From Burkholderiales bacterium PBB2 (GTDB lineage: Bacteria > Pseudomonadota > Gammaproteobacteria > Burkholderiales > Burkholderiaceae_C): a DNA stretch of 64,000 nucleotides. This document shows positions 25,782 through 36,152 of this stretch, piece after piece. Location: contig NKIM01000008.1 in the NCBI GenBank assembly GCA_002255955.1, forward strand, positions 88,227 to 152,226, read 5' to 3'. Position 1 is the first letter of the stretch. Each line of letters starts with the position of its first letter. The position numbers were made by a program, and so were the translations under genes. The notes under the pieces are model-generated. The model was not told the origin of the DNA. It saw only the letters and a list, made by a program, of their open reading frames with translations, and did no database searches.

Positions 25782-28667
25782 TCAACGGGCGCCGATGCGA
25801 TCGAGCTCGCGCTGGGCCATGCTGTACTCGTTGAACTCGACCACGCCGGTGGCCAGGCTCTTCTTCAGGTAGTTGCGGGCCTTGGGCAGGTCCTGGTCGA
25901 GCAGGGCTTTCTGCGCGGCGTAGAAGTAGAGCTCGCAGTCGCGGCCGCGGTCGGCCTGGGCCTCGGGCTTGCCGTCGCGGGCCATGACCAGGGCGCTGTC
26001 CACGTCCAGCCGGTCCTGCATCATCAGCAGCACGGGGTAGGGCCAGGCCGGCTTGTCGGCGCTGGGGCGCAGATCGCGGATGGCGGCTTGGCCGTCCTGG
26101 CCCAGCTTGCGGCTGGTCAGGTAGAGCCAGATGCTGCCGTAGCTGCGCTCGACCTCGCTGCCCGATTGCAGGATGTCCTGCAGCTCTTTCTGCGCCTCTT
26201 GCAGCTGGCCACCGAAGTAGCGGGCGTAGACCCGGGTGTAGCGCGCGCCGGTGTCGTTGGGCGCCAGGGCCAGGGCGCGATCGGCGTGACTGACGGCCTG
26301 CTCGTCCTTGCGCTGCATCAGCGCGTTGACGGCCATGGCCGCGTGCACCTCGGAGGACTCGTCGTGCAGCTGGGCGGCGTCGTAGAGCGAGGTCTGGGCG
26401 CGGTCGGACTGGCCCAGGTGGTCGAGCTGGATGGCGCGCTCGACGAGCGCGGCCGCGCGCAGCTTGGGCGGCAGGCGGCCGGCGGCGAGGATGCGGTCCA
26501 TCATCAGCAGGCGGGCATGGGCGCTGCCCTGGTTTTCGGTCAGCACCTTGAGCGAGCCATTGCGCATGCGATCGGTCAGGGCCGTCATGTCGCGGCGCAG
26601 GCTGACCAGGTCTTCGGTGCTGAGCACAGGCACGGTGAGGGTGTTGGCCAGGCGCGGTGCCACCTTGTTGAGCTGGTCGCGGTAGGCGCTCCATTTGCCG
26701 GCGGCCACCTGCTCGGCCTGCAGGCGCAGTTCGCCCTCGATCTGCTGCATCTTTGGCTCGCCGCGGTAGCGCAGGCGCAGCTCGAAATGCTCGTTACGTT
26801 CCTCGAAGCGGCTGTCGCTGGGCTGGCTGTACAGCGGCTCGGAAAACTCGTAGCGCACGGTGTGCAGGTAGCGGCCGTTCATGGCCAGGCGCATGGGCTG
26901 GGTGCGCGGGGTTTGGTCGGGCAGGCGCAGCTGGGCGATCAGGGTGGGCAGGGCGATGGGGCCGGCCAGCCAGCGTTTTTCGGGGAAGGTCCAGAAATCG
27001 CCGCTGCGGTACTTGATCTCCACGCGCAGGGCGTTGCGGCCCTCGGGGTCGCTGATCTCGGGCTCGCCCTCGACCGTCAGGCCGGGGTAGAAGCGCAGGG
27101 TTTCGGCCGCCAGCAGGTTACGGAAATCAGCCGCCGGCAGGGCGGCGCGGGCCTCGCGCATCCACTCGGCCATGTCGCCGTGGTAGGTGCTGACGCTGCG
27201 CAGCGTGCCGGGCTGGTCCAGGCGCGGGAAGCTGAAGGTGTCCACGGTCTCCAGACGCAGGGCTTCGCGCGCAGGCGGCAGGCGGCTCAGCTCGCTGCTG
27301 CTGGCCTTGGCCAGCAGGCCCACACCCAGGCCCACCGATTGGCGCTCGGCCGGCGCGCCGCGCTGCTGGCTGCGGGTGGCGTCGAGCCAGAGCGTTTGCT
27401 CGCCCAGATGCACGGCAGCAATGGCGTGGTCAAAGGCCAGGGGGCTGGGCAGGCGCTGGGCGGCATCGCTGCGCAGGCTGGCGGCCACCAGGGCGGGCGT
27501 GGCCTCGATGCCCAGCTTCTTGAGCAGGGTCACCAGCAGGGCGGCCTTGTCCTTGCAGTCGCCGAAGCGCTGGCGCAGCACCTGCTCGGTGGGGGCGGGC
27601 TGGTGCGAGTTGGCGCCGATCTCGGTGCCGAAGTAGCGGATCTCTTTTTGCACAAAGTCCAGGGCCAGTCGCAGGCGCTCTTCAGGTGTTGCGGCCTGGG
27701 CCTCGATCTCGCGGGCCCGGGCGTCCAGCGCCTCGGCCGGCAGCATGGCCTTGGCAAACAGCTGCTCGGCCCAGCCGGCCACCTCGGCCCAGTTGGCGAA
27801 CTCGCTCAGCTGCACCTGGTCCTTGACCATGACGCCGACCGGCACGGTCTCCTCGTAATGGAACTGCGGCACCAGGCGGCGCTTGAACAAGGTCTCGCGC
27901 CAGGCGCCGTCGACGCGGCTGCTGACCTCGACGCTGGGCTCGGCGATGCGGTGCTGGATGTGGCGCTCGGCCGGGCTCAGCAGGCGCAGCTGCACCAGGC
28001 CGACTGGGCCGCCGCTGGAGCTGGTCCATTCCTGATCGACGAACTTGCCGCCGAACACGGGGTTGTCGCCGATCAGGGAGACGGCCCATTCGACGCGGTC
28101 GCCCACGCGCAGGTCTTCCAGCACGACGGAGGCGGTCATGCGGCCGTCGATGATCTGGCGCTCCAGCTGGGGCTCGCGGTGCAGCAGCTTGATGCGCTTG
28201 CGCTCCAGCCGGTCCAGGCGCTTGCCATCGCGCCAGACCTCGAGGCGGTGGAACTGCAGCTTCTGGAAGCTGGGGTCAAAGTCCAGCTCGATCTGCGCGC
28301 CTTTTTGCAGGCCCGAGGCTTCGTTGATCTGGCGCAGCACATGCTGGTAGCGCACCGTGCCGCTGGGCTCGATGCGGGTTTGCTTGTCGATCAGCAGCAG
28401 CTGCAGCGGCGCGCTGGGCAGGCCAGTGCTGGCCTCGGGCTGCAGCGGCAGCACCCAGGCGGGGGCGGGCGCGATGCTGAAGCCTTCGGCCGCCTTGGTG
28501 GCGACGGCCGAGGCCGCGGCGGCGGGCTTCTTGGCCTTGGCCGCGGGCGCCTGGGCCCAGGCGATGGAGCCGGCGCTCAGCAGGGCCAGGGCGCTCAGGC
28601 CCAGCTGGATGCCGCGGCGGCGCGCGAAAGACATGAGGGTGAAACGGGGTGTGTTGCTGTGACGCAT
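25782..28667 (-). CDS. Exported DUF3857/transglutaminase-like protein with TPR tail
   Basis: 961 residues. A signal peptide (cleavage after SIAWA, about residue 38) leads to a DUF3857 beta domain (about 80-310) and a transglutaminase-like papain fold: Cys in FGDCKDKAALL, His in LAFDHAIAAV and Asp in LWLDATR, a complete triad. A second beta domain and tetratricopeptide-like helices (about 700-960) follow. The ATG at 28667 has GGGAGAGG upstream. Proteins of this type occur in the periplasm; the substrate is unknown. It is divergent from the pepF-like gene. Confidence 0.85.
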   Translation of the reverse strand: MRHSNTPRFTLMSFARRRGIQLGLSALALLSAGSIAWAQAPAAKAKKPAAAASAVATKAAEGFSIAPAPAWVLPLQPEASTGLPSAPLQLLLIDKQTRIEPSGTVRYQHVLRQINEASGLQKGAQIELDFDPSFQKLQFHRLEVWRDGKRLDRLERKRIKLLHREPQLERQIIDGRMTASVVLEDLRVGDRVEWAVSLIGDNPVFGGKFVDQEWTSSSGGPVGLVQLRLLSPAERHIQHRIAEPSVEVSSRVDGAWRETLFKRRLVPQFHYEETVPVGVMVKDQVQLSEFANWAEVAGWAEQLFAKAMLPAEALDARAREIEAQAATPEERLRLALDFVQKEIRYFGTEIGANSHQPAPTEQVLRQRFGDCKDKAALLVTLLKKLGIEATPALVAASLRSDAAQRLPSPLAFDHAIAAVHLGEQTLWLDATRSQQRGAPAERQSVGLGVGLLAKASSSELSRLPPAREALRLETVDTFSFPRLDQPGTLRSVSTYHGDMAEWMREARAALPAADFRNLLAAETLRFYPGLTVEGEPEISDPEGRNALRVEIKYRSGDFWTFPEKRWLAGPIALPTLIAQLRLPDQTPRTQPMRLAMNGRYLHTVRYEFSEPLYSQPSDSRFEERNEHFELRLRYRGEPKMQQIEGELRLQAEQVAAGKWSAYRDQLNKVAPRLANTLTVPVLSTEDLVSLRRDMTALTDRMRNGSLKVLTENQGSAHARLLMMDRILAAGRLPPKLRAAALVERAIQLDHLGQSDRAQTSLYDAAQLHDESSEVHAAMAVNALMQRKDEQAVSHADRALALAPNDTGARYTRVYARYFGGQLQEAQKELQDILQSGSEVERSYGSIWLYLTSRKLGQDGQAAIRDLRPSADKPAWPYPVLLMMQDRLDVDSALVMARDGKPEAQADRGRDCELYFYAAQKALLDQDLPKARNYLKKSLATGVVEFNEYSMAQRELDRIGAR

Positions 28668-28901
28668 GAATGATCGAGCCTCTCCCTGGCCTGTGCCTGG
28701 CGCCGGCGCTTGGTTGAATCTGTGCCGGCTCGCTGTACTGGATGGCGATTATGTCGGCGCCCCGCCCGCTGGCGCCGCCCGAGCTGGCGCGCGGGCTTAG
28801 GGGTTCTCCCGCTGTGACCTGCGGCCGGCCCGGCCGCGCCGCGCACAATGCGGGCTTTCGCCAGCTCCCTTGCTCCCGGCGCGCCGGGACCGCCCATCGC
28901 C

Positions 28902-30797
28902 ATGCAACGTACCGCTCTTGCTCTCGCCGCTGCCTTGCTGCTGCTGCTGCAATCCACCGCGCCGACTCAGGCCGCCGCCAAGCCTGCGGTCCAGCAAGCA
29001 CAGGCCGCCAGCAGCGCGGCCGGCACCCAGGTCTGGGACCTGAGCCAGCTCTACCCCAGCGATGCCGCCTGGGAGGCTGAGCGCCTTGCTTTGCTGGCCG
29101 AGCTGCCCAAGGTCAAGGCCTTGCAGGGCACGCTGGGCCAGAGCGCGCAAAGCCTGCGTGCCGGCCTGGACCAGATCTCGGCCCTGCGCCTGCGCCTGAA
29201 CCGCCTGCAGGCCTATGCCTTCCAGAAGGCCGACGAGAACACCCAGCACAGCGACAACCAGGCGCGCCGCCAGCTGGCCGATGCCGTGGGCAACCAGCTG
29301 GGCGAGGCCGCATCCTTTGTCAGCGCCGAGGTCGGCGCCATCGGCCGCGCCAAGGTCGAGGCTTTCCTGGCCGCCGAGCCCGGCCTGGCCAAGCATGGCC
29401 AGGGCCTTCGCACCATGCTGCGTCTGGCCGAGCACACGCTCAGCCCCAAGGAAGAAGCCCTGCTGGCCGCCGCCGCCGAGCCGCTGCAGCAACCCGGCGC
29501 CATCTACGGCTTGCTGAGCAATGCCGACCTGCCCTGGCCCAAGATCACGATCCGCGGCAAGACCGTGGTGCTCGACCAGGAGCAGTACACCGCCTACCGC
29601 TCTGATGCCGACCCGAAAGTGCGCGCGCAGGTGTTCAAGGCCTTCTGGCCCGTCTACAAGGCCTACGAGCGCACGCTGGGCGCCGTCTACGCCGCCAATC
29701 TGCGCGGCACGGTCTTCATGGCCCGGGCGCGCAACTACCCCAGCAGCGTGGCCATGGCCCAGGGCAGCGACAACATCCCCGAGGCCGTCTACCGCAGCCT
29801 GGTGCAAGAGGCCAACGCCGGCCTGCCCACCCTGCACCGCTATCTGAAGCTGCGCAGCCGCGTGCTGGGCCTGAAAGCTCCGGGCTACCAGGACATGTAT
29901 GTGCCCCTGGCCAAGCCCTCGAGCCAGTACCCGCAGGCCGAGGCTGAAGCCCTGACCCTGGCTGCCCTGCAGCCGCTGGGCGCCGAGTACACCGGCAAGC
30001 TGGCCGCTGCCTTCAAGCAGAACTGGATGCACTCGGTGCCACAGCGCGGCAAGGTCTCGGGTGCGTACATGAACGGCGCGGCCTACGATGTGCACCCCTA
30101 TCTGCTGATGAGCTACAACGGCGATTACCTGGCCATGTCCACCCTGGCCCACGAGTGGGGCCATGCCATGCACTCGGTCTATTCGAACGCGAACCAGCCC
30201 TTCGAGACGGCCGACTACTCGACCTTCATCGCCGAGATCCCCTCCACCGCCAACGAGCTGCTGCTGGCCGACTACATGGTCGCCAATGCCAAGACAAGCG
30301 ATGAAAAGATCTTCGCCCTGAGCCAGCAGCTGGAGAACATCCGCAGCACCTTCTTCCGCCAGGCCATGTTTGCGGAGTTCGAGCTGGCCTCGCACGAAGC
30401 GGTGGAAAAGGGTGAGGCCGTCACCGGCGAGCGCCTGAGCCAGATCTATCTGGACCTGCTCAAGCGCTACCACGGCGACGCGCAGAACGTGGTCAAGATC
30501 GACCCGCTCTACGGCATCGAGTGGGCCTACATCCCGCATTTTTACCGCGACTTTTACGTGTACCAGTACGCCACCTGCATCAGCGCCGCGGCCTACTTCG
30601 CCGAGGGCATCGGCCAGGGTGACAGCGCCCTGCGTGAGCGCTTCTTCACGCTGCTGAAATCAGGCAGCTCGGCCGATGCCTACGCCTTGACCCGCGCCGC
30701 CGGCGTGGACCTGGCCACGCCCGCGCCCTACCGCGCCTTGCTGCGCCGCATGGATCGCGCCATCGATCAGCTGGAGCAGCTGCTGGCGCAGAAGTAG
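28902..30797 (+). CDS. pepF: Exported M3-family oligoendopeptidase F
   Basis: 631-residue zinc metallopeptidase of the M3 family. The PepF N-terminal domain (about 100-220) is followed by the catalytic domain with HEWGH (HExxH) near residue 419 and a downstream helix that supplies the third ligand. Unlike the usual cytosolic PepF, it begins with a clear signal peptide (MQRTALALAAALLLLLQS, cleavage near residue 30), pointing to peptide hydrolysis in the periplasm. The ATG at 28902 is picked because the signal starts there. A GC-rich inverted repeat follows at 30804-30818 without a U-tract. Confidence 0.9.
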   Translation: MQRTALALAAALLLLLQSTAPTQAAAKPAVQQAQAASSAAGTQVWDLSQLYPSDAAWEAERLALLAELPKVKALQGTLGQSAQSLRAGLDQISALRLRLNRLQAYAFQKADENTQHSDNQARRQLADAVGNQLGEAASFVSAEVGAIGRAKVEAFLAAEPGLAKHGQGLRTMLRLAEHTLSPKEEALLAAAAEPLQQPGAIYGLLSNADLPWPKITIRGKTVVLDQEQYTAYRSDADPKVRAQVFKAFWPVYKAYERTLGAVYAANLRGTVFMARARNYPSSVAMAQGSDNIPEAVYRSLVQEANAGLPTLHRYLKLRSRVLGLKAPGYQDMYVPLAKPSSQYPQAEAEALTLAALQPLGAEYTGKLAAAFKQNWMHSVPQRGKVSGAYMNGAAYDVHPYLLMSYNGDYLAMSTLAHEWGHAMHSVYSNANQPFETADYSTFIAEIPSTANELLLADYMVANAKTSDEKIFALSQQLENIRSTFFRQAMFAEFELASHEAVEKGEAVTGERLSQIYLDLLKRYHGDAQNVVKIDPLYGIEWAYIPHFYRDFYVYQYATCISAAAYFAEGIGQGDSALRERFFTLLKSGSSADAYALTRAAGVDLATPAPYRALLRRMDRAIDQLEQLLAQK

Positions 30798-30827
30798 AAC
30801 TAAGCCCGCCAGGCGGGCGGGCGCGTT

Positions 30828-30985
30828 TCAGCGCGCGGGCTGCAAAGCCTTTTGCATGAAGAAGCGCGCGTCGCCCTGCGAGTGGTCCGCCAGCTCGCCG
30901 AAGCAGCGGTCGCCCTGCTTCTCGTAGAAATCGCGGGCCTGGAACTCTAAAGTGTCTAGCCAGGCGCCGTGGCAGCCGCGCGCCT
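30828..30985 (-). pseudogene. GNAT acetyltransferase remnant (C-terminal fragment)
   Basis: About 50 codons in the - frame read RGCHGAWLDTLEFQ, then FYEKQGDRCFGEL and ARFFMQKAL before a stop: the C-terminal strands of a GNAT acetyltransferase (the ...GAWLDTFSFQA..FY...G form). Upstream codons in this frame do not continue the fold and no start is found, so the 5' two thirds are missing or scrambled. It is a decayed gene rather than a short protein. Confidence 0.65.
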
Positions 30986-31202
30986 GCGCGGCAGGTGGAG
31001 ATGGCGTGCCACCCGGTCGGGGAACATCGCGCGGCGCAAGACCTGACCCTCGAGCCGCTGCAACAGCTGGCGCGCCGCGTGCGTGTCATCTCGGGTGCAG
31101 GTCTGCATCTGCACCCAGTCGAATGGCTCCTCGGCACGGCGGGGCCGTGAAGGCCAGAGAGAGGACCTCTTTGATTCCTTCATGGCCGCTCGCAGTCCCA
31201 GT
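30986..31202. other. Gap with no supported gene
   Basis: About 217 bases upstream of the acetyltransferase remnant. A 109-codon - ORF crosses it, but has no recognisable content. It holds copy 4 of the CAAGACCTGACCCT word. Confidence 0.4.
31037..31050 (+). repeat. CAAGACCTGACCCT word, copy 4
   Basis: The only copy outside a confirmed gene; it lies between an acetyltransferase remnant and a flavin reductase-like gene. Confidence 0.6.
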
Positions 31203-31862
31203 TCAGGCGGCAGGCCGCTGTTTCCACGGGGCGTAGCGCTCCTCCGGCCCTTGGGCCAGGCGCGAGGGCAGGGCTTCGCGCTCACCGCTGTACAGGCCGC
31301 GGAACTTCATCAGCAGCGGTTGCCACTTCGCGGGGGCTATGCGCTCCGACTGCGGGTCTTGCAGAATGGCCTCGTGCACATGGGCGCGCAGCAGGCGCAG
31401 CTCGACCATGCAGCTGGCGATGGGCAGGCGCGGGTCCTGCGTGCCGAAGGGGCGGATGTCCACGACCTGGGCCTCCAGCTGCACCTGGCATTCACGCACG
31501 CGCGGTGGCGCCACCTGCTCGGAGGGCTGGGCGCTCAGGCCGGCCTCGCCGAACTTGTCCGCCACATGGCGGTAACCCAGCCATTGCTTGTGCAGGGGCA
31601 GTTGGGGCGTGCCGGTGCACAAGGCCAGGCGGTTGACGGCCTCGGCATTGGCGGCGCCGGCCAGGTTCAGCACGCATTCGCGCTGGCGCTGCAGGTTCAG
31701 CAAGGTCTGCGAGCTGGCGTCCAGGCCCAGCATGCAGCTCCAGCCCAGCCACCAGGCCGAGGACATGGGCGCCAGATTGGCACTGCCGTCTTCGTTCAGA
31801 CTGCTGATCAGGACGACGGGCGTGCCCCAGTAGTGGATGGCGGGTTCGATCGTGCGGTGCAT
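31203..31862 (-). CDS. Flavin reductase-like (flavoredoxin family) protein
   Basis: 219 residues with an FMN-binding split-barrel pattern: WGTPVVLISSLNEDGSANLA (about 12-31), APMSSAWWLGWSCMLGL and RECVLNLA segments that form the flavin site. Members reduce flavins or act as FMN-dependent oxidoreductases; the partner is unknown. A single-gene unit on the minus strand, followed by the gap with the acetyltransferase remnant. Confidence 0.85.
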   Translation of the reverse strand: MHRTIEPAIHYWGTPVVLISSLNEDGSANLAPMSSAWWLGWSCMLGLDASSQTLLNLQRQRECVLNLAGAANAEAVNRLALCTGTPQLPLHKQWLGYRHVADKFGEAGLSAQPSEQVAPPRVRECQVQLEAQVVDIRPFGTQDPRLPIASCMVELRLLRAHVHEAILQDPQSERIAPAKWQPLLMKFRGLYSGEREALPSRLAQGPEERYAPWKQRPAA

Positions 31863-31932
31863 GGCTTTGGGCTCCTGGCGCGTGGGTCGCGCGGGTGTGG
31901 AGCGACCAGTCTTGCCTCGGACGGCCGAGCCG

Positions 31933-32481
31933 TCAGCCCGCTTCTTGCGATCCGCTCAAATCCAGCGTCATGAAGCACCAGCCCGGATGCATGTGCTCGG
32001 GCACTTCCGCGCCCGGGTAGGGCCCGGCGTCGCGGAAGCCGTGGCGGCGGTAGAGCTGGTGGGCCGAGCTCATGAAGGGGGCGGAGTCCAGGCAGAGCCG
32101 GTGCAAGCCCAGGCCACGGGCATCGCCGATCAGCTGCCTGACCAGGGCGTCGCCCAGGCCTTGGCCACGGTGGGTCGGGCGCAGGTAGATGCGTTTGAGG
32201 TCGCCCAGCGCTTGCGTCAGGGCGCGCAAGCCGCCCATGCCAGCCAGCTCATCACCGATGTAGGCCAGGTAAAAGCGACCGCCCCGTGGCAGACAGATTT
32301 CATCGAGATGCAGATCGATGTAGTCGTCCAGGGGCATGCCCAGGGCCTGCTCGGTGGACAAGGCCAGGTGCTGCTGCAATTGGCCCATCACCCAGCTCAT
32401 GTACTCGCTGTTCAGCTGCCGCAGGGCCGCGCGGTCGCGGGCGAGCTCGGAGGGGCGCAGCGTGATGCGGGCCGGGCTCAT
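31933..32481 (-). CDS. GNAT-family N-acetyltransferase
   Basis: 182 residues. The acetyl-CoA site is RPTHRGQGLGDALV (about 101-114), with a typical C-terminal SAHQLYRRHGFRDAGPY. The ATG at 32481 overlaps the stop of the upstream acetyltransferase (ATGA), so the two are translationally coupled; tandem GNATs with a DUF1801 gene suggest a small modification operon. Acceptor unknown. Confidence 0.86.
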   Translation of the reverse strand: MSPARITLRPSELARDRAALRQLNSEYMSWVMGQLQQHLALSTEQALGMPLDDYIDLHLDEICLPRGGRFYLAYIGDELAGMGGLRALTQALGDLKRIYLRPTHRGQGLGDALVRQLIGDARGLGLHRLCLDSAPFMSSAHQLYRRHGFRDAGPYPGAEVPEHMHPGWCFMTLDLSGSQEAG

Positions 32482-32993
32482 GGCGAAGGGCCCTCCTGCC
32501 AGGCGTAGAGCAGCAGCTCGCGGCTGCCATCGGCGCTGCGGATCCGGCGCTCGAACTGCAGGCCCAGCTTGCTCAGCAGCTTCTGCGAAGCCTGGTTGTC
32601 CTCGCGCGTGGTGGCCAGGATGCGGCGCAGGCCCAGGGGGCCGCACGCACGCGCCATCGCCGCGCTCGCGGCCTCGAAGGCCAGGCCGCGGCCGGCGTGT
32701 TCGGGCAAAAAGGCAAAGCCGATGTCGGGCGCGTCCAGATAGTCGCGTTGGGCCAGGCCGCACAGGCCCACGGTCTCGCCGGTCTCGTGCAAGACCACGG
32801 CCTCGAAACCGAAACCATGCTGGCCATAGCTGGCCAGTGGGCCTTGCTCCAGATAGCGTTCGGCCTCGGCCAGGGTGTGCACGCCCCGGTCGCCGATGTA
32901 GCGCAACCAGCTGGGCTCGTTGAGCAGGCGCAGCATGAAGCCGGCGTCTGCCAGGGTGAAGGGGCGCAGGGTCAGGCGTGCAGTGCTCAGCAT
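32478..32993 (-). CDS. RimJ/RimL-type GNAT acetyltransferase
   Basis: 171 residues, starting with the RLTLRPFTLADA strand typical of RimJ/RimL-like enzymes, with FLPEHAGRGLAFEA (about 95-108) as the acetyl-CoA loop and NQASQKLLSKLGLQFE near the end. The family modifies N-termini of ribosomal proteins or small molecules; the target here is unknown. Middle gene of the DUF1801-GNAT-GNAT operon. Confidence 0.87.
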   Translation of the reverse strand: MLSTARLTLRPFTLADAGFMLRLLNEPSWLRYIGDRGVHTLAEAERYLEQGPLASYGQHGFGFEAVVLHETGETVGLCGLAQRDYLDAPDIGFAFLPEHAGRGLAFEAASAAMARACGPLGLRRILATTREDNQASQKLLSKLGLQFERRIRSADGSRELLLYAWQEGPSP

Positions 32994-32997
32994 CTCG

Positions 32998-33363
32998 TCA
33001 TGATGCCTGAGCCGCTTGACGGTGAGCGAGCTTCAGGTAGTGCGCCAGCTGCTTGGCCTCGATGTCGGCGAGGCGCTGCAGCTTGAGGTGGCGGCGCAGC
33101 TTGCCGCTGCCTTCGAGCAGACCGTACTCGTCCGGCATGGCCGCGCCCTGCCCGAACTCGACCGAGACATGCGCCTTGTAGACGAACAGGCCGCAGAAAT
33201 GCTGCGATCCGGACGCAAACAAGATGCCGCCGTACTTGATCTCCTCCGCCAAAGGCTTGAACTCACGCTTCATCAGGGCGCGCACGGCCAGCGCGATGCT
33301 GTGGCCGTCTTCGTTCAGCAGGCGGATGTCCTGCAACCAGGTTTCAATCGGTGAGGGCAGCAT
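32998..33363 (-). CDS. DUF1801-domain protein
   Basis: 121 residues with the DUF1801 (YdhG-like) pattern: LNEDGHSIALAVRALMK, then EEIKYGGILF (about 40-49) and a strand-rich middle ending in LKLQRLADIEAKQL. Members are small, frataxin-like-fold proteins of unknown function. The stop lies four bases before the next gene start on the same strand, consistent with an operon. Confidence 0.82.
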   Translation of the reverse strand: MLPSPIETWLQDIRLLNEDGHSIALAVRALMKREFKPLAEEIKYGGILFASGSQHFCGLFVYKAHVSVEFGQGAAMPDEYGLLEGSGKLRRHLKLQRLADIEAKQLAHYLKLAHRQAAQAS

Positions 33364-33439
33364 GGCAGTTGCTTTCTGTTCTGGGTCAGTGCAATTGACA
33401 TGCTAGTTCGGCGCTGCTGACAGCGCGGTGGCAGCAGGC

Positions 33440-34144
33440 TCAGGAGCGAGCGGCCTGTCGCTGCGGCCGCCGGAGGACGATCAACCCGGCCAATCCACCC
33501 AGCAGCAGCCACACCGAAGCGGGTTCAGGCACCACGGCCACCGTCGAGAAGGCGATGCCGTCCAGGGTCACAGGTACTTGCGGACTCAAGGCCATGTTCT
33601 GGAAGCGCAGCTCGGCGATCTGTCCGGCATAGGCCGAGAGGTCGGCGGCCCAGGCGGTGCCTGAAGCGCCAGCCACGCCCGTGAGCGCTTGGCCGTTCAC
33701 GAACAGCTGCAGCGGGCCCGTGCCCAGCCATTGCAGCGAGCGTGTGTCCAGCGGAATCAGAGCGGTCTGGCTCAGGTAGGCCGGCACCCAGGCGGAGTTT
33801 GGGTCCAGGCTTGAGGCATGGCCGCTGGCAAAGGACAGGCTGTAGCGCCCCTGCAGCACGCTTGAGCCCGCTTCCCGATCGAGCAGGGCGTACCAGGGGC
33901 TGATCCCGACATGGGGCAGGTCCTGGTAGACGTAGTCGGTGTCACCATTGCCGCCGCTTCCCCCGATTCCGCCGTGGCTCCAGCCCGGTGCCGCGGCAGC
34001 CCAGCTCAGCAGGCCGGGGGCAGGGCCCGGGCCTGCGGCCGGGTTCGCGGCCTCAAAGTCGAGGTTGCTGAAGCTCTGGGCCCACAGCCCGGTGCTGCAC
34101 AGCAGCAGGGCGGTCAGGGTCAGACAGTGGCGCAGCTGACGCAT
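33440..34144 (-). CDS. PEP-CTERM sorted exported protein
   Basis: 234 residues with a signal peptide (MRQLRHCLTLTALLLCSTGLWA), a beta-rich middle of the kind seen in jelly-roll adhesin/sugar-binding modules (about 25-200) and the C-terminal sorting tail VPEPASVWLLLGGLAGLIVL followed by RRPQRQ. PEP-CTERM proteins are exported and processed by exosortase/EpsH, often with exopolysaccharide. No exosortase gene is in the window. GGAGGT precedes the ATG at 34144. Ligand unknown. Confidence 0.88.
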   Translation of the reverse strand: MRQLRHCLTLTALLLCSTGLWAQSFSNLDFEAANPAAGPGPAPGLLSWAAAAPGWSHGGIGGSGGNGDTDYVYQDLPHVGISPWYALLDREAGSSVLQGRYSLSFASGHASSLDPNSAWVPAYLSQTALIPLDTRSLQWLGTGPLQLFVNGQALTGVAGASGTAWAADLSAYAGQIAELRFQNMALSPQVPVTLDGIAFSTVAVVPEPASVWLLLGGLAGLIVLRRPQRQAARS

Positions 34145-34235
34145 GGCGATACCTCCCGGGGTGACGCTGAAGCAAGCAAGCAGACGCTGCATCATGGCAC
34201 CGAGCGCGGCGACGGCACTACGGAAAGACACCAAG

Positions 34236-34257
34236 AAAAAAGCGCCCCGGAGGGCGC
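34236..34257 (-). terminator. Rho-independent terminator of purB
   Basis: On the minus strand GCGCCCTCCGGGGCGC forms a stem followed by TTTTTT, 55 bases beyond the purB stop. Confidence 0.85.
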
Positions 34258-34312
34258 TGGTGATCGGTGAAAGCCCGGGTGGCGGGCTTTGCACGGCGCG
34301 AGCGGTTCAGGC

Positions 34313-36152
<1,840 letters not shown>

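Noticed and set aside
30956..31285. 109-codon minus ORF overlapping the acetyltransferase remnant
   Set aside because: No domain, Arg-rich and no ribosome site; overlaps the better supported GNAT fragment in another frame.
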